Made by a program: the position numbers and the translations under genes. Below are positions 57,341 through 64,000 of a stretch of 64,000 bases of DNA, piece after piece. Each line of letters opens with the position of its first letter. Within the stretch, counting starts at the first letter, position 1. A model generated the notes under the pieces. It was not told where the DNA came from. It was given only the letters and a program-made list of their open reading frames with translations, and did not search any database. Origin of the DNA: Stanieria sp. NIES-3757 (lineage in GTDB: Bacteria > Cyanobacteriota > Cyanobacteriia > Cyanobacteriales > Xenococcaceae); contig AP017375.1 in NCBI GenBank assembly GCA_002355455.1, positions 3,747,640 to 3,811,639 on the forward strand, given 5' to 3'.

Positions 57341-58504
57341 TTAAATTTCTTTTTGCAACAAATCCTTAATGACTTGATGTTCGGTTAATTCTTGTTCGGG
57401 AGGAATTTGACGAGAATCGGTAATCAACCAATCTAAAGCTGCTGCTTGGACATCAATTGCTGCTCCAGTTTTATCAACACAATATCGTCCAAAAACCAAT
57501 TTATCTACTAGACGTACTCCTGTACCAAGACGAGAATATTCAAAGATAACACTATTATCTACTGTTGCTCCGCTACAAATCCAACAATTAGGACCGATCA
57601 TAGTTGGACCAATAATGGTTGCTCCATCTTCAATTTTAGTCATGCTACCGATGTAGACAGGCCCTTGAATATTGACCTTATCCCAGTTAACCGCCACATT
57701 TAAACCTGTATAAATACCGGGTAACACTTCTGTCCCAGGAATTTGAACATTTTTAATTTCTCTATTGAGAACACCACGAATAGCTTGCCAATAATCAGGA
57801 ACTTTACCAATATCAACCCACTCAAAATCCATCGATACCGCATAAAAAGGCGCACCCATGGCAACTAATTTGGGGAATAAATCGCCACCGATATCGTATT
57901 TTTGTTGGGGAGGAATATAGTTAAAAATTTCTGGTTCAAAGATATAAATACCTGAATTAATTTCGGTACTTAATGCTTCTTCTACGGAAGGTTTTTCTTG
58001 GAAAGATTTAATTCTTCCTTCATCGTCGGTAACTACGACTCCATAGCTTGAGACTTCTTCTTTCGGTACAGACTTAGTTATAATTGTTGCGATCGCACCT
58101 TTGGCTCTATGCCATTTAACTGCTGTGGTTAAATCTAAATCAATGAGAGCGTCACCGCAAAGTACAATAAAAGTATCATCAAAGAAAGTATTAAAATCCT
58201 GAATTTTTCTCAGACCACCAGCAGAACCAAGAGCTTCACCGACTAATTTACCATCAACAATTCTTCCTTCAAAGGAATAGCCAATATCAACTCCAAAACG
58301 TTGACCGTCACGAAAATAGCTTTCAATTTCATTAGCCAAATGACTAACGTTCACCATAATTTGGTCAAAACCATGCTGCCTTAGTAGTTCTAACAAAAAC
58401 TCCATGACGGGCTTTTGTAGAATTGGAATCAGGGGCTTAGGAATGGTATATGTGATCGGACGTACGCGAGTGCCTTTACCAGCAGCCAAAATCATGGCTT
58501 TCAT
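57341..58504 (-). CDS. Sugar-phosphate nucleotidyltransferase
   Basis: This 387-residue enzyme has an N-terminal nucleotidyltransferase domain with the signature MILAAGKGTRVRPITYTIPK, the sugar-site GEALGSAGGLRKI and CGDALIDLDL. A C-terminal left-handed beta-helix (about 265-350) follows, with INSGIYIFEPEI before it. It makes NDP-sugars, most likely GDP-mannose or UDP/dTDP-glucose; the substrate is not determined by the motifs. It is like mannose-1-phosphate guanylyltransferases used in cell-wall or exopolysaccharide synthesis. The gene stands alone with its own terminator. Confidence 0.87.
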   Translation of the reverse strand: MKAMILAAGKGTRVRPITYTIPKPLIPILQKPVMEFLLELLRQHGFDQIMVNVSHLANEIESYFRDGQRFGVDIGYSFEGRIVDGKLVGEALGSAGGLRKIQDFNTFFDDTFIVLCGDALIDLDLTTAVKWHRAKGAIATIITKSVPKEEVSSYGVVVTDDEGRIKSFQEKPSVEEALSTEINSGIYIFEPEIFNYIPPQQKYDIGGDLFPKLVAMGAPFYAVSMDFEWVDIGKVPDYWQAIRGVLNREIKNVQIPGTEVLPGIYTGLNVAVNWDKVNIQGPVYIGSMTKIEDGATIIGPTMIGPNCWICSGATVDNSVIFEYSRLGTGVRLVDKLVFGRYCVDKTGAAIDVQAAALDWLITDSRQIPPEQELTEHQVIKDLLQKEI

Positions 58505-58597
58505 GAAAGCTTCTCCTCAACCAGATGCCGTTAACTATATAAACTACTTAAACTATTCCAGTTTATCAGCAATATTACCTCAAAGCTAAAGTTTAAC

Positions 58598-59392
58598 TTA
58601 AGCATTTAGTGGTCTAATACTTAAATCCTGATAAAATTCTTGCTGAGATAACTCTACTTTAGATTGAGAAGAAAGTAATAATAAAGCCCAAAAAATCCCC
58701 GCTCGTTCTGAAGTAGGATGATTTTCATGAGAGTTAGTTTCCTGTGGGCGATCGCTATTTTGCCAGCAGTGTACAAGTTGTTCCCAATCAATATAATTTT
58801 GTTGAGGAAATAATTGCGGTAAATTACGATACAGGAATTGTTCGAGTTGAATTGCCAATTCAGTTAAATTTTCATTGTGAGCTAATTGTGCGATCGCACG
58901 CATTGCCTCTTGACGGGAACGAGAAGAGCGACGGGGCGTAGCATTAGGAGCAACAGCGACAGCTTCTAGTTCGGCAGCAATGTGTTCTAGTTGTTCGATT
59001 AATTCTTGTAAAGTAACACGGCGAGTCCGAACTGGGGCAGCAGCAGAACGTCGTTTGAGATGATCTTCTAAATTAAGAGGTAGACGACGATTAGTTGGTG
59101 CTAAAGCAAATTCTTCTTCCTCCAAACTTTCTAGAATCTCTAACTCTGGTTCTTGCAATAATTGTAGAGTTTCCGCTTTGAGTAAAACTAACATCGATGC
59201 CCAAACAAAGGCTTGACCAGATTGAGGTAAATTTGCTTCGACTTGGTTAGCATCAAGGGAATCGTTCAGACCTAATTCTCCTAAAAAACGGTCAATAATA
59301 TCAATTACAGGAACATCCCACGGATTAATTTCTCCATTTTCCGCCAATTCAATAATTTTTGCGATCGCTTCGTGAGCAGGGGTGATAGCCAT
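58598..59392 (-). CDS. scpA: Segregation and condensation protein A
   Basis: ScpA is the kleisin that links SMC heads in the chromosome-condensation complex. This 264-residue protein has the N-terminal helical kleisin region (ENGEINPWDVPVIDIIDRFL), a middle acidic region, and the C-terminal winged-helix end (WALLLLSSQSKVELSQQEFYQDLSIRPL), which binds the SMC head. It is divergent from the delta-prime gene with a 64-base gap. SMC and ScpB genes are not in this window. Confidence 0.88.
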   Translation of the reverse strand: MAITPAHEAIAKIIELAENGEINPWDVPVIDIIDRFLGELGLNDSLDANQVEANLPQSGQAFVWASMLVLLKAETLQLLQEPELEILESLEEEEFALAPTNRRLPLNLEDHLKRRSAAAPVRTRRVTLQELIEQLEHIAAELEAVAVAPNATPRRSSRSRQEAMRAIAQLAHNENLTELAIQLEQFLYRNLPQLFPQQNYIDWEQLVHCWQNSDRPQETNSHENHPTSERAGIFWALLLLSSQSKVELSQQEFYQDLSIRPLNA

Positions 59393-59456
59393 TCGTTACC
59401 ATAATGAGCGATTTAGCTATAAGTATATAAAAGGCTATTCCATCTGTCCCTAAAAT

Positions 59457-60407
59457 ATGAATCCTTTTGCTAATTTAATTGGTCAATCTCAAGCTGTAGA
59501 CTTACTGCAACGAGCAATTCAACTGAAACGCATTGCACCTGCTTATTTATTTGTCGGTGCGGATGGGATTGGTAAAAGTATGGCTGCTGCAAATTTTGCT
59601 CAATTATTGCTCAGTTTAGACGTACCAGAACACAAACAAAATTTACTACCAAAGCGAATTCAAAATCGTAATCATCCCGATTTGTTATGGATAGAACCTA
59701 CTTATTTAGAAAAAGGAGAATTAATTACCAATCAAGAAGCTTTAACCAGAGGATTAAAGAGAAAAAGCCCGCCTCAAATTCGGATTGAGCAAATTCGGTC
59801 GATTACCGAGTTTTTAAGTCGTCCGCCTCTGGAAGCTCAACGTTTATTAGTGGTGATTGAATCGGCTCAAACTATTGGAGAAGGAGCAGCCAATGCTTTG
59901 TTAAAAACCTTAGAAGAGCCTGGAAAAGCTACTATTGTGATGATCGCCGTCAATCCAGACTCTTTATTACCTACCTTAGTTTCTCGTTGTCAGTGCGTTC
60001 CTTTTGCGCGCCTATCAACCAGTAATTTACAAAAAATTCTGCAACAACAAGGCTATCAAGAGATTTTAGAACATCCAGAAATTTTAGCCTTAGCACAAGG
60101 AAGCCCAGGAAATGCGATCGCAGCTTGGCAGCAATGGCAAGCAATTTCTCCCGAGTTACGTCAGCAACTCAAAAAACTTCCTAATCATCCTCTAGAAGCA
60201 TTAAATTTAGCTCGCGCAATCGACCGAGAATTAGATACTCAAGCTCAGATTTGGTTAGTAGATTATTTACAATATTATTATTGGCATCATCAACTTAGAC
60301 CAGAATTAGTTAAACAATGGGAAAAAGCTCGTCAATATTTGCTTAATTATGTTCAACCCCGTCTAGTTTGGGAATGTATTTTTTTACAATTAGCTAATCA
60401 AAATTAA
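59457..60407 (+). CDS. holB: DNA polymerase III delta-prime subunit
   Basis: Delta-prime is part of the clamp loader. The 316-residue protein starts MNPFANLIGQSQAVDLLQRA, typical of cyanobacterial HolB. It has a P-loop-like region VGADGIGKSMAAANFAQLLL and the AAA+ motif ANALLKTLEEP, with SRCQ for sensor-1/arginine-finger positions. The zinc-binding Cys cluster found in DnaX is absent, which agrees with delta-prime. It lies just upstream of a convergent tiny gene. Confidence 0.88.
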   Translation: MNPFANLIGQSQAVDLLQRAIQLKRIAPAYLFVGADGIGKSMAAANFAQLLLSLDVPEHKQNLLPKRIQNRNHPDLLWIEPTYLEKGELITNQEALTRGLKRKSPPQIRIEQIRSITEFLSRPPLEAQRLLVVIESAQTIGEGAANALLKTLEEPGKATIVMIAVNPDSLLPTLVSRCQCVPFARLSTSNLQKILQQQGYQEILEHPEILALAQGSPGNAIAAWQQWQAISPELRQQLKKLPNHPLEALNLARAIDRELDTQAQIWLVDYLQYYYWHHQLRPELVKQWEKARQYLLNYVQPRLVWECIFLQLANQN

Positions 60408-60411
60408 ACAA

Positions 60412-60540
60412 TTAATTAGGTTGTTCTTGAACAATTTGAACTTGTCGGCGACTTTCTAAATCATGGTAGTACGACAAGCTTGCTACTATAAAACCAAGCA
60501 AAATCACAAGAGCAGAAAAAATGGCAGCCCGTTCAAACAT
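60412..60540 (-). CDS. Small single-helix membrane protein
   Basis: This 42-residue protein starts MFERAAIFSALVILLGFIVA, a single membrane helix. A Tyr-rich turn (SLSYYHDLE) and a charged tail (SRRQVQIVQEQPN) follow. AGGG lies 10 bases before the ATG. The size and shape recall small photosystem or b6f subunits, but it does not match those I know (PetL, PetN, PsbJ, PsbK). It converges on the holB gene within 5 bases and is too short to be noted by length alone. Confidence 0.6.
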   Translation of the reverse strand: MFERAAIFSALVILLGFIVASLSYYHDLESRRQVQIVQEQPN

Positions 60541-61027
60541 GGGTTATTTTCCCTACATACAATATCTTAATTTTTTATTAAATTAATTAGGTTTGCCATT
60601 AGTTGTTTTACGGAAATTTGACAAATTGCCATCAATTTATCTCTGTGCTTTTACATATTTAAATATTTTAGGCAACTTAACTTTAATGATTTGAGTCTTT
60701 AAACAATAGCGAGATAGTTGTTAATTTTAGAGCGATCGCAGATGATAAGTTAGATTGAGCGATTAAGACGTAATATGCTAGGTCTGTACAGAGATCGGAA
60801 AAAATAAAATTAAACTATCTAACATTTTTTGTTGTGCAATAATTAATTCAGCCGATTTAATCTTCAAAATTTGCCTAAATCAGTAAAAATAGACAATAAA
60901 TTGTTTTATTAAGCACTTAAATAATCCCTAATTCTTGATACTTCCAAAAATAACTGTATATTAGAAAAGAATAATTTTTGCACCAGTAACAAGTGGCTAA
61001 TAACTTGTGCTAAAGGAGTGAAATGTT
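60541..61027. other. Intergenic region, nothing recognised
   Basis: This is 487 bases between the tiny membrane protein gene and the sulfatase. It contains a HIP1-like GCGATCGC near 60733 and should include both promoters. No RNA gene or terminator was recognised. Confidence 0.35.
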
Positions 61028-62569
61028 GTGCAACTAAATACACAACCGCAATTAATTCGATTTCTTTTGCTGAGTCTAACTGTTTGTTTGCTGATAACTA
61101 CAATTAATTTTCCTGTTTATCCTAATCTAGCGGTAGAGCGTCCTCCCAACATTTTATTTATTCTGACTGACGATCTTGATACAGCTTCTTTAGAATATAT
61201 GCCTCAAGTAAAATCTTTACTGATGGATGGAGGTTCTAGTTTTAGTAATTATTTTGTTAATAATTCCCTTTGTTGCCCCTCAAGAGCCACCATACTAAGG
61301 GGTCAATATGCCCATAACACTGGTATTTTAACTAATAATAAGGCAGATGGTAGTTTTGTGGTCTTTCACAAACGGAATTTGGAAGAGTCTACCATTGCTA
61401 CTTGGTTAAAGCGAAAAGGTTATCGTACTGCTTTTATTGGTAAGTATCTCAACCTTTATCCTTATACTTCAAAGATGAACTATGTGCCTCCTGGTTGGGA
61501 TGAGTGGGATAGCCCAGTTCATGGTAGTGCGTATGTGCAATATGACTATACCGTAAATGAAAATGGCAAATTAGTTCATTATGGTAATCAACCAGAAGAT
61601 TATGGCACTGATGTCTATACAAATAAAGCCAAACAATTTCTCACTCAAGCAGCTAAAAGCAAGCAACCTTTTTTTCTGTTTCTTTCTTATTATGCGCCAC
61701 ATCAACCAGCAACCCCTGCACCACGTCATCAAGAGCTTTTTTCTGATGCTCAAGTACCACGTACACAAGCTTTTAACGAAACAGATGTTAGTGATAAACC
61801 TCAGTATTTGAACGAATTGCCTCTTCTAGATCAAGAACAACAACAAAAGATTGATTATCTCTATCAAAAACGCTTGCGATCGCTCCAGGCGGTAGATGAA
61901 GGTTTAGTTACTCTTTACAATACCCTTAAAGCTACTAATCAGCTAGATAATACTTATATCTTTTTTAGTTCAGATAATGGTTTTCATCTCGGTCAACATC
62001 GTTTACCACCAGGAAAGGAAACTGCTTATGAAGAAGATATTCACTTACCTTTGTTAGTGAGAGGACCTCATGTTCCTGCTGGGAAAGTTATTGAATCAAT
62101 AGCTGGCAATGTTGACTTAGCCCCAACTTGGGCAGATTTAGCAGGCGCGCCTATTCCCGATTTTGTTGATGGTCGTTCTTTAGCTTCTTTGTTTGAACTT
62201 AAATTAAATTCGACATCGCCTCTTAACTTTTACAGAGGCAAATTGCGGTCGCTTTTTCCTCATGGTTGGCGACAGGTTTTTCTGGTAGAACACTGGGTTA
62301 ATCCTCACGTCACACCGATCATTCCCCAATATAGTGGTCTTCGTGGTTCTGATTACACCTATATTGAATATGTTAATGGCGAACAAGAACTTTATGATCT
62401 TAGACAAGACCCCGAACAATTGCATAATTTGGCTCAACAAACTAATCCGAAACTGCTCGCTCACTATGCCCAACTTTTGCGTCAATTACGAAACTGTCAA
62501 GGAAAAGGCTGTCGAGTAGCAGAGTCTAGAAAGTTGATTGATTTTAACTCGTTGACGGGGAAGTATTAA
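61028..62569 (+). CDS. Sulfatase, exported
   Basis: This 513-residue type I sulfatase has a hydrophobic N-terminal export segment (11-36). The metal site ILTDDLD appears at 45-51. The formylglycine motif CCPSRATILRGQ follows, with C82 as the residue converted to formylglycine. SSDNGFHLGQHRLPPGK is the second part of the active site. It hydrolyses sulfate esters, likely outside the cytoplasm, for sulfur scavenging or polysaccharide turnover. The start is GTG at 61028, supported by AAGGAG about 9 bases upstream. A formylglycine-generating enzyme gene is not in this window. Confidence 0.9.
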   Translation: MQLNTQPQLIRFLLLSLTVCLLITTINFPVYPNLAVERPPNILFILTDDLDTASLEYMPQVKSLLMDGGSSFSNYFVNNSLCCPSRATILRGQYAHNTGILTNNKADGSFVVFHKRNLEESTIATWLKRKGYRTAFIGKYLNLYPYTSKMNYVPPGWDEWDSPVHGSAYVQYDYTVNENGKLVHYGNQPEDYGTDVYTNKAKQFLTQAAKSKQPFFLFLSYYAPHQPATPAPRHQELFSDAQVPRTQAFNETDVSDKPQYLNELPLLDQEQQQKIDYLYQKRLRSLQAVDEGLVTLYNTLKATNQLDNTYIFFSSDNGFHLGQHRLPPGKETAYEEDIHLPLLVRGPHVPAGKVIESIAGNVDLAPTWADLAGAPIPDFVDGRSLASLFELKLNSTSPLNFYRGKLRSLFPHGWRQVFLVEHWVNPHVTPIIPQYSGLRGSDYTYIEYVNGEQELYDLRQDPEQLHNLAQQTNPKLLAHYAQLLRQLRNCQGKGCRVAESRKLIDFNSLTGKY

Positions 62570-62650
62570 CCTACATCTTAAGGAAAAATTTCCTAACTCA
62601 ATTCAAACTCTTTTGCATAATATAAAATAGTGTTATTGTTGTAACCGCTC

Positions 62651-63076
62651 ATGGGTGAAGCTAAACGACGCAAACAATTCGACCCTTCCTATGGAAAAAT
62701 TCCACTTTTAACCTCAGAAGGACAAAAAGAAAAACATTTTGCTCAATTATTAGATGAGTTGTTTTCCAAGTTTGATAGCGAAATCAAACAACTAGCCGAA
62801 GCAGATTCAATTAATGAAAACCACGATCGCATTAAGGAACAATTGGCAACTTGGTTAAGTAATCGATTAAATCAATATCGTAATAGCGACCGCAGTTTAC
62901 TAGCTACTTCTTTGGTTTCTTTTTGGGCAGAAATGATCCAGCAAAATCAAACTAGTCCCGTCTTACTCAAATGTATGTCGGAGGTTTTACTGCCATTTTT
63001 ACCACCAGAACAAATTACTCCTCTGCTTCAGATTATCAAAGACATTGATGCGGAATTGACCAGCACATCAATTTAA
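62651..63076 (+). CDS. MGEAKRRK-motif protein, unknown function
   Basis: This 141-residue soluble protein starts with MGEAKRRKQFDPSYGKIP, a motif seen at the start of several small cyanobacterial families. The rest is helical (LLDELFSKFDSEIKQLAEAD, then FWAEMIQQNQTSPVLLKCM). No catalytic site or metal motif is seen. A palindromic element and then the lysC gene, in opposite orientation, follow its stop. The function is unknown. Confidence 0.65.
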   Translation: MGEAKRRKQFDPSYGKIPLLTSEGQKEKHFAQLLDELFSKFDSEIKQLAEADSINENHDRIKEQLATWLSNRLNQYRNSDRSLLATSLVSFWAEMIQQNQTSPVLLKCMSEVLLPFLPPEQITPLLQIIKDIDAELTSTSI

Positions 63077-63088
63077 TACTTAACTGTT

Positions 63089-63116
63089 GTAGAGACGTAA
63101 CATGTTACGTCTCTAC
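63089..63116. repeat. Perfect 28-bp palindrome flanked by 8-bp direct repeats
   Basis: The left half is GTAGAGACGTAACA and the right half its exact complement. The octamer TAACTGTT lies directly before (63081-63088) and again at 63120-63127. A split copy is at 57126-57197. It may also work as a bidirectional terminator between two convergent genes. Confidence 0.8.
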
Positions 63117-63127
63117 TGGTAACTGTT

Positions 63128-64000
63128 TTAAGCAGGAACTTCGATTTGATTTTCTCCTGCCAGATTGAAAGCATCATGAACCACTTTTAAAGCTTTAACT
63201 CCTTCTGACTCGGCAACCACACAACTAATCTTGATTTCTGAAGTAGTAATCATTTGAATATTAATTTTTTCTTTGGCTAAGGCTGCAAAGAATTTGGCTG
63301 CTACACCTGGTTGTCCGATCATTCCTGCACCGACAATACTAATTTTTGCGATCGCAGGGTCGATAGAAACTTCACCGCAACCAGTTTCCTTAGCTAATTT
63401 TTCTAAAAGCCGACCGGCTTCTTCTGCGTCTGCTTGGGTTAGAGTAAAGGCAATATCGCGAGTAGGCAGACCCTGCACGATCCGACAACGTTGAGATTGA
63501 ATAATCATATCGACACTGATATTTTTCTCAGCAAGTAAACCAAAGATTTTGGCTGCCATACCAGGACGATCCGGAACATGACGAATGGCTAAACGGGCTT
63601 GATTTTGGTCTAAAGCTACTCCTCGAACGGCTGGTTGGGGAGTAGGGGAATTGTTTTGAGGTAGAGATAAAGGAGAATTATCAATTTCAAAAGCTTGACA
63701 CAAAGCAGCCAAAGCGCGATCGCAATCGCTTTCATCAATTACACAACTGACTTTGACTTCTGAAGTAGAAATCATTAATAGATTGATTCCTGCATCGGCT
63801 AGGGTTTTGAACATCTTCGCAGCAATACCAGGACGACCGATCATTCCCGCCCCAGAAATAGCGACTTTGGCAATGGTTGAATCTACCATTACTTCGGCTT
63901 CGTCGGTTGCCTTTGGTTGAGAACGAAGAGAAGGAGAAATCGCTTCTGCTACAGCTTCGGCTTTAGTTAAGAGTTTTTTAACGACAGTAAAAGCAATATC
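63128..64000 (-). CDS. lysC: Aspartate kinase, C-terminal part (5' end outside window)
   Basis: This is the C-terminal 290 residues of aspartate kinase, the first enzyme of the Lys/Thr/Met pathway. Several ACT regulatory motifs are visible: KVAISGAGMIGRPGIAAKMF, INLLMISTSEVKVSCVI, RHVPDRPGMAAKIFGLL, and the repeat AKISIVGAGMIGQPGVAAKF with INIQMITTSEIKISCVV. The four-ACT layout is usual for cyanobacterial aspartate kinases and implies feedback control by lysine or threonine. The open frame runs to the window edge (DIAFTVVKKLLTKAEAVAEA), so the catalytic domain lies beyond it. Confidence 0.92.
   Translation of the reverse strand, partial: DIAFTVVKKLLTKAEAVAEAISPSLRSQPKATDEAEVMVDSTIAKVAISGAGMIGRPGIAAKMFKTLADAGINLLMISTSEVKVSCVIDESDCDRALAALCQAFEIDNSPLSLPQNNSPTPQPAVRGVALDQNQARLAIRHVPDRPGMAAKIFGLLAEKNISVDMIIQSQRCRIVQGLPTRDIAFTLTQADAEEAGRLLEKLAKETGCGEVSIDPAIAKISIVGAGMIGQPGVAAKFFAALAKEKINIQMITTSEIKISCVVAESEGVKALKVVHDAFNLAGENQIEVPA

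Noticed and set aside
1..64000. tRNA or rRNA genes
   Set aside because: No cloverleaf with a GTTCGANTC-type arm or rRNA-like segment was recognised in the spacers, although this was read by eye only.

Overview
The window comes from a cyanobacterium. It carries the photosystem I core genes psaA and psaB, the cytochrome b6f genes petB and petD, the D1-processing protease gene ctpA, the c-type cytochrome assembly pair ccdA/ccs1, a COP23-type protein and a PucC-like BCD-family transporter. The DNA is AT-rich and is sprinkled with the HIP1 octamer GCGATCGC, a cyanobacterial hallmark. Gene spacing is loose, and there are several small dispersed palindromic repeats. A coccoid or baeocyte-forming lineage of the Stanieria/Pleurocapsa kind would fit, but the genus is an inference.

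Layout. 1-3372: the 5' part of a GC-richer amidohydrolase gene (minus), pyrC, and two insertion-sequence remnants. 3373-9507: a geranylgeranyl-reductase-family flavoprotein, prfC, petD and petB (all minus), then divergent ctpA. 9887-18914: small acidic proteins, an ethylene-receptor-like hybrid histidine kinase followed by a REC-GGDEF-EAL protein, a RadC-family protein and a GTPase-TPR membrane protein. 19022-26006: a large two-partner-secretion-type exoprotein, COP23 and a MshEN/winged-helix/TPR protein. 26202-33362: ccdA-ccs1 facing psaB and psaA across a shared terminator. 33765-45711: a lipoprotein, LD-carboxypeptidase, YbdK-type ligase, DUF1838 protein, PucC-like transporter, TIGR01777 epimerase, an orphan flavin-dependent halogenase-like enzyme and a second GGDEF-EAL protein. 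46315-52682: TVP38 and SPFH membrane proteins, then a minus-strand trio (SF2 helicase, RecF-like ATPase, DUF4276 protein) that looks like an anti-phage module, and a renalase-like oxidoreductase. 53518-64000: a secreted double-Tudor-like protein, a fused DppD-DppF ATPase, a J-domain/pentapeptide protein, a sugar nucleotidyltransferase, scpA, a holB-like gene, a 42-residue membrane protein, a sulfatase and the 3' part of lysC.

The photosynthesis genes form two blocks: petBD with ctpA, and psaAB with ccdA/ccs1. The assembly factors sit beside the complexes or cofactor pathways they serve. Two proteins that could make and degrade cyclic-di-GMP are present, and one lies directly downstream of the ethylene-receptor-like kinase. 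The candidates most worth testing are the helicase/ATPase/DUF4276 trio, the ethylene-receptor-like kinase, the orphan halogenase, the secreted Tudor-like protein and the palindromic repeat family. Start codons were moved from the longest reading frame to an internal ATG wherever the longest form used a weak TTG or GTG start.
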